Shown here: one piece after another, positions 1 through 16,496 of the stretch
Numbering within the stretch: the stretch's first letter is position 1
How the letters are laid out: each line of letters opens with the position of its first letter
Assembly (NCBI RefSeq): GCF_018446385.1
Contig: NC_055987.1
Span: 33,367,202-33,431,201 of the forward strand
Reading direction: 5' to 3'
Length of the DNA: 64,000 bases
From: Zingiber officinale
Taxonomy: Eukaryota > Streptophyta > Magnoliopsida > Zingiberales > Zingiberaceae
Made by a program: the position numbers and the translations under genes
The notes under the pieces: model-generated
Database searches by the model: none
What the model was told of the DNA's origin: nothing
Seen by the model: the letters and a program-made list of their open reading frames with translations, nothing else

Positions 1-4637
<4,637 letters not shown>

Positions 4638-5242
4638 ATATATATGCTACATTGTTTTCTGAATCGCCCTGCTGTATGCAAAATAATCAACAAACTTTGT
4701 GAATATTGATTGTCTTCTGTTAATCAATTGATATTCAAGTGGATGAGCTTTCATTTATTTCTTTAATGTTTTGGTGATGTTGCACTATTGTAAGCCTCTA
4801 CTAGCTAAAGATCCACAGCTCTTTTATTGCAAACTAAGATAAGAGTAATGCTGAAACACTTATTCCAAATTTCATCAGTAGAATTTTTGATCTTTCATGC
4901 AGAGTGATCCAGTCAGTTAAAATGTTGTTATTAGAGAACATTTGAAGCTTCACCTTTCCAAATTTTGGCCAAATAAACTAAGAAACATGGGGAAAATTTT
5001 GCCATTTTTTTACATCACTCCTTCACTCGTATATAATCATAAAATTGAAACAGGCATCGACTTTCACACGGGCAAGAAGACCTCCCTGCACTTTCAACTT
5101 TTTTCGATCTTAAAGACATTACCAATCTCAGCTGAAGGCTACACACAAATGTCGGCCCATGAACAAAACAATCTCTTTGTATCAAACTCTGTAAAGAACT
5201 GAACATCCTGTTGCAGATTAAGGTTTCGATTGTTTACTGAAT
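4638..5242. other. Intergenic spacer between convergent genes
   Basis: Contains the 3' untranslated sequence of the deaminase (+) and that of the polygalacturonase-like gene (-). It is AT-rich, with no further gene or repeat that I can support. Overlapping short open frames at 4942-5206 on both strands lack family features. Confidence 0.5.
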
Positions 5243-7733
5243 TCAAAGAATTTGCACCAGATTGCAATGCTCTAAATGCTCAGTTGTGTAACAAAGTGAT
5301 GCTTGATAGGGATTTTTGAGTGCTTCGCATGATTCTGGAGAAACCGAGTTAGAAAAGCCTTCAATGTAAGAACAGTTCCATGGAGATTTTGAGTTGACAG
5401 AGAGGTCCACATTCGATAAGCAAATGTTGCTAAAGTTAGCCCCTTGAATACCCTGCAAGAAGCCAGCGACATTAATATCTGTCCCTACAATGTCTTCTAT
5501 GGTGATCATGTCGATAGTTGGAAGAGTGTTTGGATCATAATTGTCATCCGGGTGCTCTCCATATTGTCCCGTTATACCGATGGCCGTCTTAACGCTGCTC
5601 ATGACGACGTTGGAGATGTGAATGTACTTGACATATCCTCCGCGCCCAGGGGATGTTTTTATTCTGATACCATACAGGGAGTCAAAGAGAGAGATGCCAT
5701 CTACCTGCACATTTGAAATGCCACCTGACATCTCACTGCCAATAGCAATCCCAGCACCAGAATGAGCTGCGCCAACGATGTGTCGAATGCTGATGTTGGA
5801 ACTTGGGTGAGCAAAGGCAATGCCATACTCATCCCATCCACTTTTGATGACGATCAGATCATCGCCGGTGTTGATGTAGCAGTCCTCGATGCAGACATTA
5901 TTAGATGAATCTGAATTATTAAATATAGTAAGTAGCTGAAATTGATTATAATCAGCAATATACTTCAAACTGATACCCAAATCAAACTTTCAAGTCATAG
6001 GCTTTTCAGTTTACCTGGATCTATCCCATCAGTGTTTGGTGAATCTGATGGCGCAAGGATTGTGACATTTTGGATGAGAACTTGGCTGTTAATCCAGTAA
6101 AAAGTCTCAAGTCTTCCCAACGATGTAAACCTCCACTCGTGCATCGACCGAAAGATGCTAACAAGAGAAGCAATTCAAATCATAGGAGAGACATACCTGC
6201 AATACACAGGGTGGATGGCCCAAAATGGCGAATCAGTGAAAGTAAGATTTGAGATGACCACTCCAGTTGAATACATCAGTTCTATCAGATGCGGCCGCGT
6301 GTAGTCGAGAGTGTTATTCCTGAACCAGTCCCACCAAACACTGCCTTGGCCATTAACAGTCCCATTGCCACCTGCAGCAAGTTCATGCTTAAATCAGCTC
6401 AATTTTTTCGAACAATGGTGACATTTCGGTAAACTATGCAATGTAGTAGTTTGTAACAGTATAGTAAACAACAAGAATAGATGGAAGCTCAGCTATACAT
6501 AAAACTCTCATTGATACTAAGTCGAGGGACAAACTTCATTCGTAAAGTATGCTCGCCTGTTATAATCACATCAGTCAAGTTAGATCCATGAATGAGGCTC
6601 TGATGCCTCGCACCTGGTAACTCCCTACCGCGGCCATACGATGGCAATGGATCAATGATCGGCCAATCAGCAGGGTCCTGTCGAAAGGCAATTTGGGTTA
6701 ATTAATTCCAAAACAGAATGCACAATGTCACACCAAGGGAATCCGACTTTGCATCAGAATTTGGCTGATTACACTACTGATTTCTGTAAACGCATCTTTG
6801 TAGAAGGTTTAGCTCACCTTGGACCCGATTATTACAGCATCCTCATCCAGTGAGAGAGTCAGATGGCTGATGAGACTAAAACTCCCCGTCAGCCACTTCC
6901 CAGCAGGCACAAATAGCTGCGCCCCACCCTTATCGGCAAATGAATGGAGGTAGAAGATAGCATTCTGAAATGCTTTTGTGTTTAGTGTGACACCATCGCC
7001 TACGGCACCGAACTCCGTCACGGTGACACTGTGAGGCCTATAAGTGCTCGATCCCATCTCCTTGCAGTATGAACTGGCCATTGCAGTCCATAAGAACTGG
7101 CCAACAGTTGCAAGAACCAGAAGAATTCTTAATACCTGAATGAAAATTTCATAGGTCACTTGGATGCAATTAGTAATACAATAAGGCCTAATGCATGCCA
7201 TTTTTCTATGCTCCAATTAGCTACTAGGAGAATTCAAGAGCTGATTGGGCAAAATCAACTATACAAACCCTAGTCATATTGCGATATACAAGCAGGGCAG
7301 GTTTAATTCGACTTGGATTTTTCATCCTTGAGTTTCCAAAAACAAGAAAATCGATAGTTTGTGATAAAGAAGATAAATTCTTAAATCATATCAAGGAACA
7401 GCAATGGGGATCGGGCAATCCTAAAATAATAAAAAAGTTATCTGATAACTTGGATTTGCAATGAGTTGAACTGTAAAGCTTCAGTTAACATTTTTTGTAT
7501 CGAGAAATCCAGATAAGGGATGGATCTGATCTACATAAAAGAAGAATTATTCCTCGAGAAGATAATATAATTATTTGAAGGTAAGGAGGGGAAAAAAATC
7601 TCATCTTTCAGAACGCAGATCAGGAAGATCTGGCCACTAAGTTGCAGCAAAGGAAATAAAACTCAACAATTGACGAAAAGAGTTCTAAGAGCAAAGCAAG
7701 GGCAAGAGAAGTACTCACAGCACTCGTCTTCAT
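5243..7733 (-). CDS. GH28 polygalacturonase-like secreted protein
   Basis: Complete six-exon gene: 7719-7733, 6818-7135, 6557-6677, 6197-6371, 6015-6085 and 5243-5910, giving 455 residues with every junction in frame. The first exon codes only MKTSA and joins a hydrophobic stretch, so residues 1-26 read as a signal peptide; the product should act in the cell wall. GH28 landmarks are in order: NTD at residues 227-229 (SPNTDGIDP), GDD at 249-251, HSGAGIAIGS at 283-292 in place of the usual GHG, and RIK at 316-318. The missing canonical GHG is common in this plant GH28 clade, so whether it cuts pectin is uncertain. Intron 3 appears to use a GC donor. The start was chosen because it supplies the signal peptide and a perfect GTGAGT donor at phase 0. 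Confidence 0.9.
6372..6556 (-). other. GC-AG intron in the polygalacturonase-like gene
   Basis: Read on the minus strand, exon 3 ends ...ATAACAG at 6557 and the intron opens with GCGAGC. The acceptor TGCAG precedes 6371. Using this GC donor keeps frame and gives the continuous family sequence VIITGGNGTVNGQG; no GT nearby does so. GC-AG introns are a known minority class spliced by the major spliceosome. Confidence 0.7.
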
Positions 7734-8943
7734 AAGGCCAAGGCTCTGATCTCCACAAACACCAAGGGGAAATCAAATAGAAAGCACCTTCAACACTAAA
7801 GGCACAGAAACTGGAAGAAAGAACGAAGGAACAACAAAAAAAATAAAAAATAATGACACACTAAGTCCTCCAAAGAGAACCAGGCAAGTCCTTGTCTTCC
7901 ACCTTTTGTCTTCCTCAGCTCTCTTTCCACTGTGAGTTCGCGCAGACCAGGTTGGTAATAGAGCTAGTCACGGAGGGCGGAAAGCTCCAGGGAATCAACT
8001 CAAATCAATCAATCCACTGACTGCTGGGAAGTTGGTTGGGCATTCTCATACTGTGCGACGCATGCAATGCAGCAGCAGGAGGTGGTGGCATCCGAGTGGA
8101 ACCGCAAAAACTGGGGGAGAGGGCAGCGTGCAGGCAAACAGAAGAGAGGACAGAGAGAGAAAGAGAGTGAGAGGGGTCGAAGGGTCAGCAGCTTGTACAG
8201 GAGTAGTCTTGCTTTGGCTCGTGGGATTCCATTTCCATGGCGGAATACGGAACGCCCGTGAAGAAGAGGGTGGTTGAGAAGACGTCAATGCCCATGTCTC
8301 TGTCAATCCATCAATGTCATGGAAGGGTATCTTTTGTCATCTTGTCAAGAATTTAGCAGCTCGCAAAGGAAGGATTTTTAGAGCTTTAGTTTGTAATTAT
8401 TTCTTTAATTTTATATGTACTTAAATATTTATTTTATTTAAAATTTAATATTTATTTTATTTTATTATATTATGAGGCTTTAATTTATAATTATTTTATA
8501 TAGCAAAGATTGAATTAGAGTCTTTCTTTAAAAAAAAAAAAAAAATCTCATATTTCAAGAGACGATTGAAGGAAGTCAGATCCTCTAATCCAGAAAATTT
8601 TAGACAAAAAGTTCTCTTCATTTATTGGATGGATGAAACTCCATCTATTAAATAGGTGAAATCCAATTTATCCAACTAATGAATAAATAGGGACAGAAAT
8701 AATCCAGAGATCCTGGAATAGAGGATCTCTAGTGTTAATTACTTTTAGATTGAAATAACTAAACTTATTTCATATTAAATCAAATTGTATGTCTTATTTA
8801 CAAACATTATTATTCTCTATTAGTTTAAGAATTTTTAATACAGTCGAGGTATAAAATAACGTTTCACTAGTTTATGTGACTAAGATTCAATATTATTTAC
8901 TCAGTTACCCTCGATATAATATTAGGTTGGTTATTATGAGATA
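7734..8943 (-). promoter_or_regulatory. Upstream region of the polygalacturonase-like gene
   Basis: Gene-free. Read on the minus strand it includes a CT-rich stretch (8096-8170) of the kind often seen near plant transcription starts, and it becomes strongly AT-rich beyond 8390. No clear TATA box was picked. The open frames at 8032-8306 on both strands are simple-sequence shadows. Confidence 0.3.
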
Positions 8944-10119
8944 TGTTGTGCTCGAAAGATGTTCATATATCTCCACAATAATATGATATTGTCCACTTTG
9001 AGCCTAGACCCTCATGATTTTGCTCTTGGGCTCTTCCCAAAAGGCTTCATGTCAATAGAGATAGCATGCATCCTTTTAACCCCATGATCTTTATCAAATC
9101 TTTCAATGTGGGACTTTGATTGAAACACAATAATCCTCCCCTCAAACGAAAGACCACAATTACTCTCATAGTCTGGGCCTCCCCGCAAGCATCCGGTCAT
9201 CCTGACCTGTTCTGGGCCTCCTCGCAAGTATCCACGCCCGGTCACCTTGACCTACTTCAGGCCTACCTGCGAGCATCCGACGACCCTGACCTACTCGCCT
9301 CACCTCAAGTACCCGGTCACCCTGACCTGCTCCAGCCCCCCCTGCCGCGCAAGTACTCGGTCATCCTGACCAGCTCTGGGCCTCCCCCGCCAGCATCCGC
9401 GCTCGGTCACCTTGACCTACTCCGAGCCTACCTGCGAGCATCCGCCCATCCTGACCTACTCGCCTCACCGCAAGTACCCGGTCACCCTGACCTGCTTCAG
9501 GCCTCCCCGTGAGTATCTGGTCACCCTGACCTATTTGCTTCCGCACAAGTATCCGATCACCCTGACCTGCTCCAGGCCCCCCCGCAAAGTACTCGGTCAT
9601 CCTGACCTGCTTCGGGCCTCCCCGTGAACATCTGGTCACCCTGACCTACTCTAGGCCTCCCATGAACATCTGGTCACCCGACCTACTCCGGGCTCACCCT
9701 CAACTTTGTTCAAGGTCATCCCACTTGGCATCTAGTCCGGACCATGCCCCCCCGGCAAGTACTCGGTCATCCTGACCTGCTTCGGGCCTCCCCGTGAGCA
9801 TCTGGTCACCCTGACCTACTCTAGGCTTCCCACGAACATCCGGTCACCCGACCTACTTCGGGCCCACCCTCAATTTCGTTCAAGGCCGCCCCACTTGACA
9901 TATGGTCCGGACCATGGCTCTGATACCATTTGTTGTGCCCGAAGGATGTCCACATATCTCCACAATGACATGATATTGTCCACTTTGGGCCTAGACCCTC
10001 ATGGCTTTGCTCTTGGGCTCTCCCCAAAAGGTCTCATGTCAATGGAGATATCATGCATCCTTTTAACCCCATGATCTTTACCAAATATTTCAATGTGAGA
10101 CTTTGATTGAAATCCAACA
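8944..10119 (-). mobile_element. TRIM-like small LTR retrotransposon
   Basis: Two related LTRs, 8944-9129 and 9931-10119, both TG...CA, flank an 801-bp interior. A 5-bp target duplication AGATA lies at 8939-8943 and 10120-10124. On the minus strand a Met-initiator primer-binding site, TGGTATCAGAGC (9917-9928), sits 2 nt inside the right LTR, and a purine tract TTTGAGGGGAGGATTAT (9130-9146) abuts the left LTR, so the element runs on the minus strand. There is no gag or pol. Short LTRs, size about 1.2 kb and absence of coding fit a TRIM; it must have been moved by another element's enzymes. It shows no 5S-like LTR core that I can see, so it is probably not Cassandra. Confidence 0.88.
9165..9880. 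repeat. Minisatellite filling the TRIM interior
   Basis: The interior is a patchwork of about 40-45-bp units built on CATCCGGTCA-CCTGACCTGCT followed by a C-rich spacer (GGGCCTCCCCGCAAGTA and variants). Units differ by substitutions and small indels. Open frames crossing it (9012-9245, 9120-9512, 9361-9639) are by-products of stop-poor repeats, not genes. Confidence 0.75.
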
Positions 10120-10329
10120 AGATAGAATTTGTTATAATAGATAGAGGTCGATTTTTAATAAAGTCGAATGAATATTCTCCTTCGTAGTGGCCAACTATAT
10201 ATTCTTGATTTACCTCATCACATATGATTGTGGGGTGACCGTATGGGGTCGTTGGAAAGACAGATTTCATCTTACTACAATATTATTTACTATATTGCTT
10301 AGAGTTTGTCGAGCTTACTATACTAGAAG

Positions 10330-10980
10330 CATTTCTTGAGGGATATATGTCCTCGGAAAAAAAAAAAATTCCTCCCACCCCCTAGTTAATTTGGCGGTCA
10401 CCTATAAGTTGACCCCGTGATTTATCTCTCTTCACAAAATTTGGGGATGGACTGTGAGAGGCACTTAGGATGAGCGTAATTACTTTTTACTACATTATTA
10501 TTCTATTCTCAATGGGTGCATGCCCTCAGGAAAAAAACCCTTCACCCCTAACCAACTTGGTGGTTAGCTATAAGCTGATCCCATGATTTACTTCTTTTCC
10601 TATAACCTGGGGGTAGGTTGTGAAAGGCTCTTGGAGCAAGCATAATTACCTTTTGCTACAATATTAGATATCCAGTTGATTAGAGGATGATAAACTTACT
10701 ATAATGGTTATAATGGGATAGAGATCAATTTTCGGTGGTCATGAAAATCCCTCCCACCTTTAGCCAACTTGGTGGTTGGGTATAAATTGACACTATCATT
10801 TATCACTCTTCACATAACATGAGGAGAAACATCTCGGTGAGTGTAAACATCTTTTATTACAATACTACAATATTATTTAAGCAGATCCATAATTTATTTT
10901 TCTTCAGATAATCTGGGGAGAAACTGTGAAAGACGTTTAGAAGGTTTATAATTACTTTTTATTACAATATTATTTATTTT
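10330..10980. repeat. Four diverged copies of a roughly 120-200-bp repeat
   Basis: Copies start near 10345, 10515, 10735 and 10870. Each holds a version of CCCACC-AGT-AA-TTGG-GGT, then TATAA-TTGA-CC, a GATTTAT-TCTTC block, a GTGA-AGGC-CTT block and a TAATTACTTTTTA-TACAATATTA end. They lie head to tail and are well diverged, so the array is old. No coding potential or terminal repeats were seen. Confidence 0.55.
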
Positions 10981-12880
10981 ATGTATTCAAATTTTAAAAA
11001 TTTAAAAACATTAGCTCTTTCTTTTTTTTCCACGTTAGAAATTTTACTTTGTCCCATTAAAAATTTATTGATTTTAATTTACGCCTTCAAATTTAGATAG
11101 GAGATAGGATTTAGATAGGCGAGCATTGAAATTTATAAACGTATATTAAGTTTAATTGAATTTTAAGTGATTTAGAGTTATATAGGTTCATAGCTGAAAT
11201 TAACTAACGGATTAAAAAAAAACTCTGAATCATTTTAAATCAAAACAAATATACTTTTATTATTCTTTTCCAACAGTCACATATGAATTTGAAAGTGTTA
11301 ATTTAGAGTACTGAATTTTTTTAACTTCGAACAGTTTGAAAATTTTATCACAAACTATTTATAAGGATACTCACCGACAGATATCATTAATGAGTTACTA
11401 AAACTTTTCTGATTAATTAAAAACATATTAAATTTTTGAATTTTCTAAAATACGAGACTAGCTTTTATAGTAAGATACTATACCTTAATTGTCTTTTATA
11501 GTAAAATACCAGACCTTCACTTTAACCCACAACTGTTTATGCATGTGAGATTAAATTAGACCAGTTTATATCTAACTTTCTAGCAGCTTATAGGACAACA
11601 AAAACAAAACAAAGAATTCAACTTCCAATTCCATTAATTAAATCCCTCCCAGCATGAGTTTACTTACATCAAATGAGGCTCCAAAGTTCAAAGAAAGCTT
11701 GGGCGTTGGAAAAAGTGAAATTTGAATGTGTTAAAAAAGAATGGAAGGAAGGTCCACAAAGAAGGGGACAAGAACAATTGGGGGAAGAAAATAAAGGACA
11801 ACTTCTCTGCTCTGTTGCAGCAAAGTCCCTCCAGCTTTGGGATCCAATGTCTTATTAACAATTGCCACTTGACTTATTCTCTGCAGTTTACTAGATCGAG
11901 CCCTTCTTTCTACTGGATTAGCCAGTTCGATCGTTAATCCGGTCGAATCGATTTCAGCTCGAGGCGCATTGGAAAAGCGAGCAGTGAGATCAATGATTTG
12001 GTTTCACTTTCATTGTGGGGACGAAAGCTCGGGCATGCTACCGCCAGACGATTCTGAGCTGTTTTTGTGCGGCCTCATAAATGGCTGCCATGTGAAATAG
12101 GTGCCACCGCAAAGGCAGAAAACAGAGAGCTTTAAATGAGGAGGACTTGGCCATGGCCATGGCCGCTACCTGCCAAGGACCTCCATTTCCAGGATCATGC
12201 AGCAGACAGACAGACAGATACCACCCTTCCTGATTCATGCAAAAGAAAGAAACAAGATCTTGCAACAGGACAGTACCGGCAGCCTGCAGATTCCATTAAG
12301 GATTCTTGGTCAATGTTCTTGTCGGCATTGATGGGTCATGAAGAGCATCATGATGGACCATCTCGAAGCATTTGTTGGATAGATTTATCTTGAGCCGTCC
12401 TCGATCATATAATCGAGTGGTACCAACGAGCATGGCGAACACTCATCTCGACGAGATATAAAAACGGTGGCAGGGATTGGAGTAGTTTTTCATCTTTTAG
12501 CAATGTCCAGTAAAAGCTTTGGAGTAGCTTCCACAAAGAGGGACAGGAGGAGTCATGCGCCTTTAGCCTTCTCTCTCAGCAGTAAGCAATGCATGGCATG
12601 CTAATGGAACATGGATGTTTATTAATGATGAATGTTGGTGTAATCATCAAACTTATTGTGTTTATGTCTGTGTCTTGTGGCAAGAACAAATCAAGTAACT
12701 TCCTTTGGTTTTAGCCATTCCATCTTGGTATTGGTATAAACAAGGCAAATAGCCAATGTGTTTATCATTTCAGACATGAATGTGTCATTCAGGACAAACA
12801 ATCCAACAAAACCACCATGTTAACTTTGGTTGATCTCCTTTCAGAATCTGATTAAATAAACTGCATCAAACTGAAAAGTT
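10981..12880. other. Intergenic region without a supported gene
   Basis: AT-rich to about 11640, then more balanced sequence. Short open frames at 11673-11937 and 12038-12393 have ordinary-looking codons but no domain, splice pattern or homology I recognise. A stretch near 12455-12550 is also undistinguished. It may contain promoter sequence for an unseen transcript, but I cannot show it. Confidence 0.35.
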
Positions 12881-15006
12881 TTAGCCTACTTCCAGTGTTG
12901 TACCAGCTTTCCATTGTTTCTGTTGTGATCCTCTACTCTGTGATTCAACCTTCTTCTTCAACTCCTCGATTGTGATCATCACCTCTGACTCGAGCCCTCC
13001 GGCAAACTGCAGTGAAATGGAGAACTAAATAATTGGTAAGATTTGATGTCAGTTGATCCATGGCCATTAGTAGTTTGGATGTATCTACAGTTTACTTGCC
13101 TGGTGAGCCCTATAAGCAAATTTCACCCCCTGAAACAGAAGTGCCTCTTGTGTCGATTGCCTTTCGGAGGGCTGAAACAGTTCGAGCTCCATTGACACTC
13201 TACTCAGGTAGAGTCTTGCAAGCTTCACAGAGATTTGTTTCATCTGCAATTGTAAATGAATAATTTTTTTAGGAAATTGATGATTGTAAGTGAAGAGGAA
13301 AGAAGCTACAATGTAGGCAACTCTCTATCCTTTCTTCGAAAGAAAAAAGATCCGGCCTGTACCTTGTTAACCATGCCACAATCTAGCAACCAATCAGTCG
13401 GAATTTTGCACTCCTTGTATAACATCATATTTGCATTCCTCAACTCGAGCAATCGATTGACGCCGCGCTCCAACCTTGCATCATCATGGACCACAGCATG
13501 AGTACTAGTTGTTAGAAAATAGAAAGAAAATATTGGAAATGAAAGCAGAATGAGAAATTGATCATGAGTTTCTGCTTACTTGTCTAGTAAGTTTGAAATC
13601 TTCTTTAGTGTTGCCTCACATGGTGAGGAGGAATCTTCCTTCAAAGAACAAACTTGAGCTTCAAGTTGTTTTAGATCACGGTACTCAACGGCGGCTTCAC
13701 GCAATGCATCTGCTCTCTTCTCGGGCCAATCGAAATGCTTCAACACAGCTCTCTCATCAACCTGCTCAGTAGGTCATATAGAAACCACAAGAGTAAATAC
13801 AAGAAAGATGTTATGCATGGTCCAAATTCTATGATTCAGGAACATCAACAAATTTGTATCCTGGAGGAAATTAATTGAACACAGAATCTTACCAAGGTGG
13901 AGAGTTCTCCGTCAAGCCAATCAACAAAGGTTAGGACATCTTCCATGCTAGTGAAAGATGACAATTGCACCTTCTCTATAAGCTGCTTGATGAACTGCCC
14001 TTTTGTTTCCACGTCTGCTTTAATCTGCCCATGAACATCAACATTACATGAAGAATAAAACTTTGGTGATTTTTGACAGAAGCAACAGGATCTACCGCTA
14101 CTAGATGAGCTGATCGATGTTGAAGTTCTCCAACAATGCCACTATGTACGATACTGGAGATAGTGTTGGGAGAACCCCCATTGCTTGTCGAACCTTGCTT
14201 TCCCTCTTGCTTTGTCAGTGAATGGTATAGTTGGACTAGAACAGAGGAAGCCTTGTTCACTGTTGCTCTTCCTGAAGCATTGTGAGGTGGAGGAGGAGGA
14301 GGAGGAGGAGGAGGTGGTGGTGGTGGTGGTGGACCATGGGAAGCACGTTTGGAAGGCGTCAAAGTTGGAACAGGCATCTTAATCATTGCGTTTGGTTGAA
14401 ATTCTACTGCTTGGGTAGCAGGTCCCATTGCCAAAGGCTGGTTCTTGCAGATTCTGTTTCCAAATTTAACCTCCATTTCTGTAGGATTGTTCTGCTTTTC
14501 CTGAACAAGTTCCAGCAAACCTCTAAACTTAGATTTGCCATCTAATCAAGTCATTTAGTTTAATCATTCCTTAAATCAAAAGTTCATTCTAATTTGTTCA
14601 TTAAGTTCCATACCTGATCAATCTTCTCCATGCTCTTGATCTTTGCTTCAGCTGCATCGAGATCTTGCTCCAGCTTCCTGTTCTGTGACTCCAACTCAAC
14701 ATTCCTCACCTGCAACTTCTCTATCTCAGTCTTCAATCCTGTCACTTCCTTCTGCAACTCCCTCACCAATCTCTCACTCTCACCATCGACTCTTGGGGCA
14801 CCCAAACCGTCAGTGCCTGGCCTACGCTTGTTGAACTGAGGAGATCTCTCAGCCAATTTTGTGCTGCTTGAATCAAAAGAAGTAGATTTTGGTCTCGCCT
14901 TCAACCCTGTAGAGGTCCCATTAGCTGTATCTGTTCTCGGAGAGTCCTTCACTCTCGAGACTACCCTGGTTCTGGCTGCACGTGGAACTGCGGGCTCTTG
15001 CTTCAT
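12881..15006 (-). CDS. CHUP1/IPGA1-like coiled-coil, proline-rich protein
   Basis: Complete seven-exon gene: 14614-15006, 14096-14527, 13893-14024, 13580-13761, 13363-13504, 13100-13243 and 12881-13006, 516 residues, all junctions in frame. Residues 1-75 are basic and Ser/Thr-rich. About 76-130 is a coiled coil with leucine/glutamate heptads. Residues 197-212 are 16 consecutive prolines. From residue 276 comes the conserved C-terminal domain of the CHUP1 family, with FVDWLDGELSTLVDER, HFDWPEKRADALREAA and, near the end, HQFAGGLESEV. CHUP1 itself links chloroplasts to actin; short relatives such as IPGA1 act on cortical microtubules and cell-shape anisotropy. This protein lacks CHUP1's N-terminal membrane anchor and is about half its length, so the short IPGA1-like group fits better. 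The start at 15006 is the first ATG of the exon. Confidence 0.9.
13007..13099 (-). other. GC-AG intron in the CHUP1-like gene
   Basis: On the minus strand exon 6 ends CACCAG at 13100 and the intron begins GCAAGT, the textbook GC-donor consensus. The acceptor CTGCAG ends at 13007. Splicing here restores the conserved family run HQFAGGLESEV at phase 0. Confidence 0.85.
14285..14332 (-). repeat. Coding CCT/CCA trinucleotide repeat (16 prolines)
   Basis: On the minus strand the codons run as six CCA, then eight CCT, then one CCA and one CCT, giving 16 prolines in exon 2 of the CHUP1-like gene. A pure-run tract like this is likely to vary in length between alleles; polyproline in CHUP1 relatives is a possible profilin/actin contact. 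Confidence 0.8.
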
Positions 15007-16496
15007 AGCTTTGCTTGGACAAAGCAGTACTGCTGCCTCAAACCTGTAGCTGTGGAGTATATATATTCGAGATTATATCTTTATCATCGTGGTAGCTGAG
15101 GAAGGAGGAAGGAGGAAGAGATCACCAGTTGACTAAATTATGAAGCTTACGCGTTCAGGTTCAGTGGCAGCCATAAATATTACTTATTCATGCATGTCAG
15201 TAATTGTCTGTGTGGCTCCATGCTAAGTGAGAAAAAAGCTTAGGACCAGAGGATCTTAATGGTGTGATTTACTAATTGCATGCCTTTTCATTTCTGATCT
15301 CTTGCCTAAGATATATAGAGGGAAATGAGACAAATTATCAGATCAGTTCGCATTGCTGTATGCCTGTCTTAAAAGCCAAGTGCATCCATCTCTGATGCTT
15401 TTCTATGTGGGTGTCAAAGGTGGTTAGGTTAATTAACTAGTGCAACTTAGAAAACATTCGAATCACATAAAATTCTTCTTTCATTTTTCTAGATTTTCTT
15501 GCATTAACGCATGTGACAAACAAGACATATTGAAATCACACATCCAATAAATTGGCTAAGAATGAATGCATATAAACCAAACAAGTTCGGCGCTCACTTA
15601 ATCCAGCAACCATACCTAATACCTTAATTCCAAGTAAATTAAGCAATCACCCGAGCTAGCATGAGTTTATCTCCTCCGTGTTGATCTTTAGACGGATTGA
15701 GGGGAGAGCTGGGGACGAGCATATTCGTCTTTTGCCACAATGAGTATACTCGTGCATTCCCCATGAGAGACGAGTAGCTGAGAGTTGATATTTGATTATT
15801 TGAAATTTTTATATTTTAAATTTGTTTAGTTAATTATTGAATTTGATGATATAAATTTATTTTTTCATATTAAAAATTTATTTGTTTATTTAACACATAA
15901 GAATTTTATCAATGAGTAAATTTAATTGAACGAGATGAGACTTTGCTTGTGAAGGGTGATTTTTTCTGATTGCAACTTCTTAATATCCTCATGATTCTTC
16001 TCCCCTTTCTTTGTCACCAATCGAGTGCATCCAACCCAACTCCACCTTCAAATTGGACATGACTACGAATGTGACCCATCTTCAACTCCAAGAAATGGCT
16101 GGGGTGATGTTGATCTTTTGACCGGACGTTCATGTGACTGACGTCGTTTGAGTGACGCAAATTAAGCTTGAGACAAAAACATCTGCAAAGCCATTTACAT
16201 TATCCATATATCCGAAGTTTTTAGGCTTTTGAGAAGAAAGGTTATGCATGGGTTCCAGTTAATTAGTTAATGCATAGGCCTTGGATTTTGTTGACTTGAA
16301 TTAGAAGATGAACAAAGAAGTAGCTTCTACTCTTCGATATTATTTGTTTTTTGATTGTTGGTTTGTATGTGGTTGTCCAGTGCACTTCAAATGGTATTGA
16401 GTAGTGTGTAGTGTGTTCATAGGTCACATTATTTGAAGTGACATCGCTAGATCATAATAGATAGACAAAGAAGTGTTCTAATTAATTATTAATATT
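15007..16496 (-). promoter_or_regulatory. Upstream region of the CHUP1-like gene
   Basis: Gene-free and AT-rich. A TATATATA run at 15058-15066 (minus strand) lies about 52 bp before the ATG and could be a TATA box with a very short leader; this is a guess. The stretch ends in the ATTAATATT-type sequence into which the gypsy element inserted (target duplication ATATT 16492-16496). Confidence 0.35.

Noticed and set aside
8032-8306. Small secreted-peptide gene near the polygalacturonase promoter
   Set aside because: Frames are open on both strands through GA/CT-rich simple sequence; better read as promoter or leader.
9120-9639. Proline/leucine-rich frames on both strands
   Set aside because: They are by-products of the TRIM minisatellite, which lacks stops in several frames at once.
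8944-10119. Cassandra-type TRIM
   Set aside because: No 5S-rRNA-like promoter core was found in the LTRs.
11673-12393. Possible small gene(s) between the TRIM and the CHUP1-like gene
   Set aside because: Only short frames with no domain, start context or splice pattern that could be supported.
14185-14545. Plus-strand frames with poly-Glu, poly-Val, poly-Arg and poly-Trp
   Set aside because: Antisense shadows of the polyproline tract in the CHUP1-like exon.
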